Source: Muribaculaceae bacterium
GTDB lineage: Bacteria > Bacteroidota > Bacteroidia > Bacteroidales > Muribaculaceae
Direction of reading: 5' to 3'
NCBI GenBank assembly: GCA_029062005.1
Contig: JAIDQZ010000096.1
Coordinates: 1 to 48,643 of the forward strand
DNA: 48,643 nucleotides
Every line of letters starts with the position of its first letter. Position 1 is the first letter of the stretch. The translations under genes were made by a program, and so were the position numbers. Below the pieces are notes generated by a model. It was not told where the DNA came from. It did no database searches and worked only from the letters and a program-made list of their open reading frames with translations. Positions 28,209-34,757 of this stretch are shown here, piece after piece.

Positions 28209-28790
28209 TCAAAGCATTGTCAATGCAAGCTTTATAGCCTTTTCTGTAGTAAGCGATGGGTCTTCGGAAAAGAGTTTCTTGAGTGCCATCCTGCTTGCCT
28301 GCGTGGAGAATCCAAGCATGGTAAGCGCTGCCACGGCATCATCAAAAGCCTCTCCCACTTCGGGCGTACTTGAAATTAACGAAATATCTGTAGATTTTAT
28401 TTTATCCTTAAGGTCTACAATTATCCTTTGAGCTGTCTTTCCTCCTATCCCTTTGACACTTTTCAATGCGCCGGGCTTATCATTTACTATGGAATCGATA
28501 AGCTGGTCTTCAGTCATCGATGACAGTATAAGCCTTGCAGTGTTGGGTCCGACTCCACTCACTCCGATGAGTTGCCGGAAAAGTTCCCTGCTCTGTTTAG
28601 TTATGAATCCGTAAAGGTCATGTGCATCTTCCCTGATGTTCTCATGCACATAAAGTTTCGCACGTTTCAGTGGCTGCAGCTTCGTATAGTCCATAAGAGT
28701 TATGTTGATTCCATAACCCACGCCTGAGCATTCCAGCACAGCCATTGTCGGCTCAAGTTCTCCAATATCACCTGTTATATATTCAATCAT
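28209..28790 (-). CDS. ruvA: Holliday junction DNA helicase subunit RuvA
   Basis: Binds Holliday junctions as a tetramer and recruits the RuvB motor for branch migration. The 193 residues have an OB-fold N-domain (MIEYITGDI...), two helix-hairpin-helix motifs (LIGVSGVGPNTARLIL near 72-87 and LKSVKGIGGKTAQRII near 108-123), and a C-terminal three-helix domain III (about 145-193) that contacts RuvB. ruvB and ruvC are not nearby. It is transcribed from a compact divergent promoter shared with recR and is probably cotranscribed with sprA. Confidence 0.96.
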   Translation of the reverse strand: MIEYITGDIGELEPTMAVLECSGVGYGINITLMDYTKLQPLKRAKLYVHENIREDAHDLYGFITKQSRELFRQLIGVSGVGPNTARLILSSMTEDQLIDSIVNDKPGALKSVKGIGGKTAQRIIVDLKDKIKSTDISLISSTPEVGEAFDDAVAALTMLGFSTQASRMALKKLFSEDPSLTTEKAIKLALTML

Positions 28791-28810
28791 TCTGTTATGT
28801 CGTTTTTGAT

Positions 28811-28844
28811 TTGCAAAATTACGAAATCATTACTAATTTTGCAA
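28811..28844. promoter_or_regulatory. Overlapping divergent promoters of ruvA and recR with an 11-bp inverted repeat
   Basis: TTGCAAAATTA (28811-28821) and TAATTTTGCAA (28834-28844) are perfect inverted copies separated by 12 nt. Each arm contains one TAnnTTTG element: minus strand 28821-28814 for ruvA (24 nt before its ATG) and plus strand 28834-28841 for recR, whose ATG starts at 28846. With Bacteroidetes transcription usually starting 5-8 nt after the -7 box, recR would have almost no 5' leader. Confidence 0.65.
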
Positions 28845-28845
28845 T

Positions 28846-29454
28846 ATGAACCATAGTTATAATTCGCAATTACTTGACAACGCGGTCTCCGAACTGGGCA
28901 AGCTCCCTGGCATAGGACGCAAGACAGCTCTCAGGCTTGCCCTTCATCTACTGCGGCAAGATGAATCCGAGGCACTCGCGCTCGGGGAGTCAATAATAAA
29001 TATGCGGAAAAATATTAGATACTGCAGGACATGCCATAACATATCAGAGACAGATACATGTGATATTTGTGCCGACCGATCGCGCGACAGCTCTGTCATA
29101 TGCGTGGTGGAAAATGTCAAGGATCTCCTTACGGTGGAATCAACCCGGGAACATAAGGGCCTATATCATGTGCTCGGAGGAGTTATTTCCCCTCTTGACG
29201 GAGTGTCTCCTTCAGATCTGGAAATACAGTCGCTTGTTGACCGAGTTGCTTCAGGTGGAATAGAGGAAGTGATACTTGCACTCAGTCCTACGATGGAAGG
29301 AGACACCACAAACTTCTATATATCCAGAAAACTTGCACCTTTTGATGTGGAAATTTCCATACTCGCACGGGGTGTAAGCATAGGAAACGATCTTGAATAC
29401 ACTGACGAGGTAACACTCGCCCGATCCATCATCAACCGTGTCCCCTACAAATAG
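28846..29454 (+). CDS. recR: Recombination protein RecR
   Basis: Assists RecF/RecO in loading RecA at gaps. The 202 residues show the N-terminal helix-hairpin-helix ([20 protein letters not shown]), a four-Cys zinc finger ([16 protein letters not shown]), and a Toprim domain starting [16 protein letters not shown]. The Toprim domain is followed by a C-terminal Walker-B-like segment and the [19 protein letters not shown] end block. The ATG at 28846 fits family N-termini. It is separated by 5 nt from the next gene. Confidence 0.96.
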   Translation: MNHSYNSQLLDNAVSELGKLPGIGRKTALRLALHLLRQDESEALALGESIINMRKNIRYCRTCHNISETDTCDICADRSRDSSVICVVENVKDLLTVESTREHKGLYHVLGGVISPLDGVSPSDLEIQSLVDRVASGGIEEVILALSPTMEGDTTNFYISRKLAPFDVEISILARGVSIGNDLEYTDEVTLARSIINRVPYK

Positions 29455-29459
29455 AATAT

Positions 29460-29969
29460 ATGATTATGGATTATGAACTAAGACTTCGTGCCGTCGAGCC
29501 TTCGGATGCGGATATGATGTATGAGGCTGAGAATGACGAGGCTGCCTGGAGATATTCCGATTATCTCGCCCCATTGAGCCGTGAATTGCTGACGCAATAC
29601 GCCTTTACATATGATGCAGATCCGTTGCGCAGCGGTCAGCTCAGGCTCGTTATAGAAAAAGATGATACAGCGGTCGGAATCCTCGACCTCTTCGACATTT
29701 CACCCAGGCATCTAAGGGCAGACACCGGAATATACATCCTGCCCGAATTCAGAGGTTCCGGAGTCGCGGCATCAGCACTGAGGATAGTCAAGGATTTCTG
29801 CCGTAACAGGCTTGGGCTTCATCAGCTAACCGCTTCTGTGGCTCATTCCAACACAAGTGCTTCAAGGTGTTACGAACATGCAGGCTTTTCCGTCACCGGA
29901 AAACGCCGTGACTGGATCAGGACTGCGGACGGATTCGAAGATGTGGATCTTTTCTCATGTTTACTTTAA
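29460..29969 (+). CDS. GNAT N-acetyltransferase
   Basis: A 169-residue cytosolic acetyltransferase. LRLRAVEPSDADMMYEAEND opens the fold as in RimJ/RimL/SpeG-like enzymes. The acetyl-CoA loop is at IYILPEFRGSGVAASALRI (R-G-S-G-V-A, canonical), and HSNTSASRCYEHAGFSVTGK is the C-terminal motif. The substrate is unknown; spermidine, protein N-termini or antibiotics are all possible for this group. It is 5 nt after recR and probably shares its transcript. ATGs at 29460 and 29466 are both possible starts. Confidence 0.85.
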   Translation: MIMDYELRLRAVEPSDADMMYEAENDEAAWRYSDYLAPLSRELLTQYAFTYDADPLRSGQLRLVIEKDDTAVGILDLFDISPRHLRADTGIYILPEFRGSGVAASALRIVKDFCRNRLGLHQLTASVAHSNTSASRCYEHAGFSVTGKRRDWIRTADGFEDVDLFSCLL

Positions 29970-30072
29970 GTATCTCATAAACAATCAAAGACTCAACTTC
30001 CACAAGTTCAAATTGATGTTCAGATGATTAAAACCTATTTTAGTTGAACTTACGAAACTTAAAATAATGATC

Positions 30073-31329
30073 ATGAAATATAAGATTATTCCATTAGCGG
30101 CGTTAGCTCTCTCTACTTTCTTTTCCATCAACGCAGAAAGATATGTAGGCGGTGATATTTCACTTCTCCCTGAATATGAGAATGCAGGAGCACAATACAA
30201 GACCGAGGAAGGAAAAGAAATCAGCAATCTCCTTCCGTGGCTTCATGATGAAGGGATGAATGCAATGCGAGTGCGTATTTTTGTAAACCCGAGTGACCAT
30301 AAGACAACATATCCGTCAAAATATGATCCCAATGCATGTCAGGATCTTGAGTATATCAAGCCCCTGTGCAAGAGAATAGTTGATGACGGCTTCAGCCTGA
30401 TGCTCGATTTTCATTACTCCGACACATGGGCGGATCCGGCTAAACAATGGACTCCGGAAGCATGGAAAGGGCTTTCGGATTCACAACTTTATGACAAGAT
30501 CTACGACTATACGAAAGAGACTCTTATCGCCTTGAAAGATGCGGGAGTGACTCCCGCTTTCATTCAGCCGGGTAATGAGATAAGCTATGGCATGCTATGG
30601 GGTGCCGAAGATGCTTCTGCGTCTTCACTAAAGAAAGCACTGATGGGAAATGACGCCAACTGGGCGAGATTTGGCAAACTTCTGAATCAGGCTGTCAAAG
30701 CATGCCGTGAAATTTGTCCTGAAGCTAAAATAGTTCTTCACACCGAACGGGTATCTCAGGTCAACGTCCTGAAGAATTTTTACGACCAGATGAAGAAGCT
30801 TAATGTGGACTACGATATAATCGGATTAAGCTATTATCCATATTTTCATGGCGACATGAATGTGCTTGACACCGCTCTCTCATCCCTTCAGGCACGCTAC
30901 CCTGAAAAGAATATCATGATAGTGGAGACAGGGTATTCATATAAATGGGAGGTCCCCGGCACGACCAATGACTTTTCCGGCAAATGGGCTTATAGCGAGG
31001 AAGGACAGGACAGTTTTGCAAAAGATCTGGTAGCCACACTCGAAAAATACGAAAATGTGAATGGTCTTTTCTGGTGGTGGATGGAGTATAATGCGTTCGG
31101 AACAAAACTTGGTGGATGGTATAATGCCCCCTTGTTTAATAGCCTTGATGGACGGGCCACTCCTGCCCTAAAGACAATCTGCTCATTCGGTGAAGATTCG
31201 GGAGTCGACATCATTCCCTCATGTTATTCTGGAGAAGACGTATGGTATGACCTCAACGGGAGGGTGATCACCGACCAGACAACCCCGGGTATAAGAATCT
31301 CAAGAAAAGCCAAAATCTTGAAAAAATAA
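30073..31329 (+). CDS. Secreted GH53 endo-beta-1,4-galactanase
   Basis: Cleaves beta-1,4-galactan side chains of pectin. The precursor has a signal peptide (MKYKIIPLAALALSTFFSIN, cleavage before AERY). The rest is one GH53 barrel: YVGGDISLLPEYE, MRVRIFVNP, LMLDFHYSDTWADP, the acid/base Glu in IQPGNEISYGMLW (E169), and the nucleophile Glu in MIVETGYSY (E285). No lipobox is seen, so it is not a surface lipoprotein. The C-terminal 30 residues (VWYDLNGRV...PGIRISRKAKILKK) resemble the end of a type IX secretion sorting domain. No susCD or other polysaccharide-utilisation genes are adjacent. An ATG 6 nt upstream (30067) is an alternative start. Confidence 0.92.
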   Translation: MKYKIIPLAALALSTFFSINAERYVGGDISLLPEYENAGAQYKTEEGKEISNLLPWLHDEGMNAMRVRIFVNPSDHKTTYPSKYDPNACQDLEYIKPLCKRIVDDGFSLMLDFHYSDTWADPAKQWTPEAWKGLSDSQLYDKIYDYTKETLIALKDAGVTPAFIQPGNEISYGMLWGAEDASASSLKKALMGNDANWARFGKLLNQAVKACREICPEAKIVLHTERVSQVNVLKNFYDQMKKLNVDYDIIGLSYYPYFHGDMNVLDTALSSLQARYPEKNIMIVETGYSYKWEVPGTTNDFSGKWAYSEEGQDSFAKDLVATLEKYENVNGLFWWWMEYNAFGTKLGGWYNAPLFNSLDGRATPALKTICSFGEDSGVDIIPSCYSGEDVWYDLNGRVITDQTTPGIRISRKAKILKK

Positions 31330-31365
31330 AATTCGCCAAACTGTTTTATTCACATTTAAATTCTC

Positions 31366-32703
31366 ATGATTACAATACTTTTAGTAATCTTCATTCTCGG
31401 CTACCTGCTTATAGCCTGCGAACATGTACTCCATATCAACAAGGCTACATTCGCACTGATCATGTGCGCTCTACTTTGGGCGATCTATGCTATGGGGAGC
31501 CATGATCAGAATGTCTCTTCCGTGCTTATCGAAGCCCTGGGTGACACTTGCGAGATAGTGGTATTTCTGATAGGAGCAATGACAATCGTGGAACTCATCG
31601 ACCGATACGGAGGGTTTCGCATAATTGTAGACAGAATCCACGCTAATAATAAAAGGAAACTTATGTGGATTCTATCTCTGTTCGCTTTCTTCCTGTCGAG
31701 TGTACTTGACAACATGACCACCACTATAATTATGGTCATGATGCTCAGGCGAATGCTAAAAGATGAGAAAGAACGCTGGCTGTTCTCCTGCGTCATAGTT
31801 CTCGCCGCTAATGCCGGAGGTGCGTGGTCGCCGATTGGCGATATCACTACGATCATGCTGTGGATGAAAAACTATGTATCATCGGTTGATCTTATCGTAA
31901 ATCTGCTGGTACCTTCTTTGATTTCCGTAGTGATACCGGTGTTTCTCGCCACTCTCTCGATACCGAGGATTCCGGTAGAACCTCTCAACAGTCAGGATGC
32001 AAGAATTGGATATGAGCTTTATGAAGAACACCGCAATCTTTCAATCCTTATCTTGTGCTGTGGTGTCGGCGGACTGCTGTTTGTTCCGGTTTTCAAGACA
32101 ATTACCCATCTTCCTCCATACATGGGCATTCTCCTTTCGCTCGGTATTCTGTGGCTTCTGACCGAACTGCTGGTGCGACATTATCAACTTGATGGGAAAA
32201 TAGAAGGACGAGTGTCGCAGGTGATTAAAAAAATCGATATGCCAACTATCCTGTTCTTCCTTGGCATCCTCATGGCTGTTTCAGCTTTAAGTCAGGCAGG
32301 GATCTTAGGGGAGCTTGCCGCATGGCTCAACGAGACATTCCATGATGTATATATAATAAACGGTATCATCGGTATACTCTCTTCTATAGTAGATAATGTA
32401 CCCCTTGTGGCGGCTTGCATGGAGATGTATCCGGTAGCAAATGATGCCATCATCGCTGCATCTTCCGATCCGGCTTATACTGCCATGTTTGTCGAAGACG
32501 GTCTGTTCTGGCATCTGCTTACATTCTGTGCCGGGGTCGGAGGCAGTATGCTTATCATCGGTTCCGCTGCGGGGGTTGTAGCAATGGGAATCGAGAAAAT
32601 ACCATTCACATGGTATGCAAAAAAGGTGACGTGGCTTGCATTGATAGGTTATCTTGCGGGTATCGCGACTATATGGATAGAATCGCTATTCCTCTCCTTC
32701 TGA
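31366..32703 (+). CDS. nhaD: NhaD-type Na+/H+ antiporter
   Basis: Inner-membrane sodium/proton antiporter of the ion-transporter superfamily. The 445 residues contain about 12 hydrophobic segments. Recognisable blocks are FLIGAMTIVELIDRYGGF, FFLSSVLDNMTTTIIMVMML (helix break with Asp and Asn), ANAGGAWSPIGDITTIMLW, and the mirrored SSIVDNVPLVAACMEM and GGSMLIIGSAAGV. The paired 'LDNxTTT' and 'VDNVPLV' motifs are typical of NhaD. It follows the galactanase by 36 nt, so shared transcription is possible but there is no obvious functional link. Confidence 0.93.
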   Translation: MITILLVIFILGYLLIACEHVLHINKATFALIMCALLWAIYAMGSHDQNVSSVLIEALGDTCEIVVFLIGAMTIVELIDRYGGFRIIVDRIHANNKRKLMWILSLFAFFLSSVLDNMTTTIIMVMMLRRMLKDEKERWLFSCVIVLAANAGGAWSPIGDITTIMLWMKNYVSSVDLIVNLLVPSLISVVIPVFLATLSIPRIPVEPLNSQDARIGYELYEEHRNLSILILCCGVGGLLFVPVFKTITHLPPYMGILLSLGILWLLTELLVRHYQLDGKIEGRVSQVIKKIDMPTILFFLGILMAVSALSQAGILGELAAWLNETFHDVYIINGIIGILSSIVDNVPLVAACMEMYPVANDAIIAASSDPAYTAMFVEDGLFWHLLTFCAGVGGSMLIIGSAAGVVAMGIEKIPFTWYAKKVTWLALIGYLAGIATIWIESLFLSF

Positions 32704-32726
32704 TATTTAATAAACCTATTCAATAC

Positions 32727-32757
32727 AAGTATTTTCGGTTTATCTGCCGGAATACTT
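32727..32757 (+). terminator. Possible nhaD terminator hairpin
   Basis: AAGTATT (32727-32733) pairs with AATACTT (32751-32757), and an inner CGG/CCG pair extends it across bulges. The 3' tail is only weakly U-rich. Confidence 0.35.
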
Positions 32758-32967
32758 TCATCGTGACATCTGACAATATAGATACTGTCTTGATATATCA
32801 GATAATAGTTAATAAATTTAATAGAAGGGATGATGTGAAGGAGACTGTGGAAGAAGCATCCGAAAAAAACGGAAATTGTTTTCACCATTTCCTAAGAGTT
32901 CCCTACCTCTTCTAAAAAACGCGATTTAGTACTTACAGAAGAATATTTTAAAAAACTTGTGGAAAAA

Positions 32968-32999
32968 TTTGGTTTATAAAATAAACTTAATTAACTTTG
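32968..32999 (+). promoter_or_regulatory. Promoter TTTG-N20-TAACTTTG
   Basis: TTTG at 32968-32971 and TAACTTTG at 32992-32999 with a 20-nt spacer form a near-ideal Bacteroidetes promoter. Transcription would start near 33005, about 90 nt before the ATG at 33096. Confidence 0.75.
32971..32987. promoter_or_regulatory. Operator-like palindrome, copy 1 (between -33 and -7)
   Basis: GGTTTAT-AAA-ATAAACT: arms of 7 nt with one mismatch at the last position, occupying the spacer of the promoter at 32968-32999. It shares its first 16 bases with copy 2 at 33051. A bound dimer would block RNA polymerase. Confidence 0.55.
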
Positions 33000-33010
33000 C
33001 AACTGAAATC

Positions 33011-33039
33011 AGAGCGGAATCGCGCGACCGCTCTTTTTT
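33011..33039 (+). terminator. Terminator-like hairpin at the start of the leader
   Basis: AGAGCGG (33011-33017) pairs perfectly with CCGCTCT (33028-33034) and is followed directly by a T-run to 33039. It would form within the first 35 nt of the transcript, before the coding region. It may attenuate the operon or end a very short RNA. Confidence 0.55.
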
Positions 33040-33050
33040 CAGAGTTAAAT

Positions 33051-33067
33051 GGTTTATAAAATAAACC
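33051..33067. promoter_or_regulatory. Operator-like palindrome, copy 2 (in the leader)
   Basis: GGTTTAT-AAA-ATAAACC is a perfect 7-bp inverted repeat with 3-nt centre. It lies 80 nt downstream of copy 1 and 28 nt before the ATG. Two identical sites flanking the transcription start fit repression by the winged-helix protein encoded in the same operon. Confidence 0.6.
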
Positions 33068-33095
33068 AAACATCAAACCCTTAAGAACCTGAAAT

Positions 33096-33716
33096 ATGGA
33101 AGAAAAGCAATTAACTGAAAAGGAGAGTCTGGAGCTCATCGCTTCTATGATAGCACGGACGAAAACACGCTATCTTGGCAGCAAAAAAATGCTGATGTGG
33201 GGCTATCTTGTCGTAATCACCGCAATAAGTGTGTGGATAATGCGCGAAACTACTCATAATCCTTTATGGAACTGGCTGTGGTTTGCCATACCGATTATTG
33301 GATTCCCGACAACGTCATTGATGACACATAAACAGCAGCGGTACCATGGGGCAATCTCTTATTCCGATAAAATCACATCAAGGCTTTGGACGATATTTGG
33401 AATCTCTGAGATTGTGTTGATTATTATGTGTCTTGGTTTTTACTTATTTGGAGAAACTGACTGTTCGGGTGCGATACTGATTTATTCTATCCTTATGACT
33501 TCCGGAGCAGAAATCGCACAGGGTCTTATAGTTAGAGAGAATAGTCTTATCTTTGGTGGGATATTAGGTTTACTGGTTGGAATGATTACTGTTTGCTGCA
33601 TTGCTGGAAAGATTCCACTTTACGTAAACTGGTACATGCCTCTATTTATTCTTACATGGGTCTTCGTGATGATAATTCCGGGGCATATTCTAAGCAGTAA
33701 AGAAAAACAGAAATGA
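33096..33716 (+). CDS. Multi-pass membrane protein of unknown function
   Basis: A 206-residue integral membrane protein. A hydrophilic N-terminal helix of about 30 residues precedes six hydrophobic segments near 33-50, 56-75, 96-118, 124-145, 148-170 and 178-196. No catalytic motif is recognised. The partner gene for a winged-helix regulator overlaps its stop by 4 nt (ATGA). Similar membrane-protein/regulator pairs occur in Bacteroidetes (memory). It may be a regulated target or a co-sensor; nothing in the sequence decides. Confidence 0.7.
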   Translation: MEEKQLTEKESLELIASMIARTKTRYLGSKKMLMWGYLVVITAISVWIMRETTHNPLWNWLWFAIPIIGFPTTSLMTHKQQRYHGAISYSDKITSRLWTIFGISEIVLIIMCLGFYLFGETDCSGAILIYSILMTSGAEIAQGLIVRENSLIFGGILGLLVGMITVCCIAGKIPLYVNWYMPLFILTWVFVMIIPGHILSSKEKQK

Positions 33717-33994
33717 AAGAACTGAATCCGCTTCTGCATTCGCAACTCCGGCTTGCAATAATGTCCATTTTGATGAATGTGGAGGAAGCAGATTTCGTAT
33801 ATCTCAAGGAGAAAACCGAATCAACGGCCGGAAACCTTAGCGTGCAGCTCGACAAACTTTCTTCAGCAGGGTATATCTCTATAGAAAAAGGAATGTCTGG
33901 AAAGCGTCCGAGAACCATCTGTTCGGTTACAAAAGCCGGACGGGATGCTTTTGAAGAATATGTCGAAGCACTCAAAACTTATTTGAACCTATGA
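33713..33994 (+). CDS. Winged-helix transcriptional regulator
   Basis: A 93-residue DNA-binding protein of the winged-helix 'HTH_27/MarR-like' type. LHSQLRLAIMSILMNVEEAD forms helices 1-2. FVYLKEKTESTAGNLSVQLD followed by KLSSAGYISIEKG is the helix-turn-helix with the LxxL..aGyI pattern. KRPRTICSVTKAGRDAFEEY is the wing and dimer helix. There is no ligand domain. It is translationally coupled to the membrane protein and is the natural candidate to bind the two GGTTTAT palindromes upstream. Confidence 0.8.
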   Translation: MKELNPLLHSQLRLAIMSILMNVEEADFVYLKEKTESTAGNLSVQLDKLSSAGYISIEKGMSGKRPRTICSVTKAGRDAFEEYVEALKTYLNL

Positions 33995-33995
33995 C

Positions 33996-34028
33996 TTGGT
34001 GGGGCACTTATGAAAGGTGCCCCACCAA
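33996..34028 (+). terminator. Strong stem-loop after the winged-helix gene
   Basis: TTGGTGGGGCAC (33996-34007) pairs perfectly with GTGCCCCACCAA (34017-34028) across a 9-nt loop. There is no U-tract on either strand, so it may be an mRNA 3'-end stabiliser or processing site rather than a classical terminator. Confidence 0.5.
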
Positions 34029-34230
34029 ATTGGCAGTCATATATTCTGAGCAAAACATCCGTAAAGTATAAAAATTTGTAGGGTATTCAGTTCTGTGCGC
34101 CAAAATCATTACTATATCATAAAGCGCCTCTCTGAGGGCACTGAGGTTTTTGCTCGGAAAAGGAACGTGATCAGACTCGGCTACAGACGATTTAAGTTTA
34201 TAAGTAGCTTTAAAATTGAAAAATTAAAAA

Positions 34231-34266
34231 AACTAATTAATTAGTTGTATAATTAAAAAATTAGTT
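34231..34266. promoter_or_regulatory. BlaI-type operator: 16-bp palindrome plus a phased third half-site
   Basis: AACTAATTAATTAGTT at 34231-34246 is a perfect palindrome. A further AATTAGTT at 34259-34266 repeats the second half-site 20 nt downstream, two helical turns away. The sites cover the -33 box and the spacer of the promoter at 34245-34275. Assignment to the encoded BlaI-like repressor is inference; the sequence differs from the staphylococcal TACA/TGTA operator. Confidence 0.5.
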
Positions 34267-34275
34267 TTATCTTTG
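34245..34275 (+). promoter_or_regulatory. Promoter TTG-N20-TATCTTTG of the blaI/blaR-like operon
   Basis: TTG at 34245-34247 and TATCTTTG at 34268-34275 are spaced 20 nt. The predicted start lies about 60 nt before the ATG at 34343. Confidence 0.7.
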
Positions 34276-34342
34276 CATCCGTAAATCCATTCCTATATGA
34301 TTTACTTTTTTGCAAACCTCCAAATCAATTAAACCAAGACAT

Positions 34343-34744
34343 ATGAAAGCTGGAAGAAAAAAACAACAGCTCCTTACAGAAAAGGAAACAGAACTTATGA
34401 ATATGCTTTGGGAGCATGGTCCGCTCTTCGTACGCGAGATGGTTGACCTTTATCCAGATCCCAAACCACACTTCAATACAATCTCCACAACAATAAGGAT
34501 ACTTGAGAACAAGGGATATGTCGATCACGAAGTGCTGGGTGCATCCCATCGTTTCAGAGCTGTGGCAGACAGAAGCATCATACGCTCACGATCTCTTACA
34601 GACGTGATTAGAAATTATTTCGGAAACTCCTACAAAATGGCTGTATCTTCTCTAGTCAAAGATGAAAAAATTTCTATCGATGAACTGAAAGAGATTATTG
34701 ATCTGATTCAAAAAGAAGATAATTCCATTGACAATAATAACTGA
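34343..34744 (+). CDS. BlaI/MecI/CopY-family repressor
   Basis: A 133-residue winged-helix repressor. LLTEKETELMNMLWEHGPLF is the family N-terminal helix pair. VREMVDLYPDPKPHFNTIST followed by TIRILENKGYVDHEVLGASH is the HTH and wing (typically T-V-xxxLxRLxxKGxlxr). The C-terminal half is the dimerisation region cleaved by BlaR1-type proteases in known systems. The ATG at 34343 gives the family N-terminus. It is followed within 13 nt by a BlaR1-like gene. No beta-lactamase gene is nearby, so the regulated genes are elsewhere or are the pair itself. Confidence 0.88.
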   Translation: MKAGRKKQQLLTEKETELMNMLWEHGPLFVREMVDLYPDPKPHFNTISTTIRILENKGYVDHEVLGASHRFRAVADRSIIRSRSLTDVIRNYFGNSYKMAVSSLVKDEKISIDELKEIIDLIQKEDNSIDNNN

Positions 34745-34757
34745 AACTCTATATGCT

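Larger units (their letters stand above)
32704..33095. other. 392-nt regulatory intergenic region upstream of the membrane protein/winged-helix operon
   Basis: It starts with an imperfect hairpin (32727-32757) that may end nhaD transcription. The next 200 nt show no gene; short open frames there overlap nhaD or lack a plausible start. The last 130 nt hold a promoter, two copies of a palindrome and a terminator-like leader hairpin, described separately. Confidence 0.6.
33995..34342. other. 348-nt intergenic region before the blaI-like gene
   Basis: It begins with a strong 12-bp hairpin 2 nt after the regulator's stop. A middle part (34030-34200) has no recognised gene or element. The last 110 nt are AT-rich and carry the palindromic operator and promoter of the blaI-like gene. 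Confidence 0.6.

Noticed and set aside
32649..32888. Minus-strand 79-residue open frame after nhaD
   Set aside because: It overlaps the nhaD end, has no promoter and shows no family or membrane pattern beyond chance.
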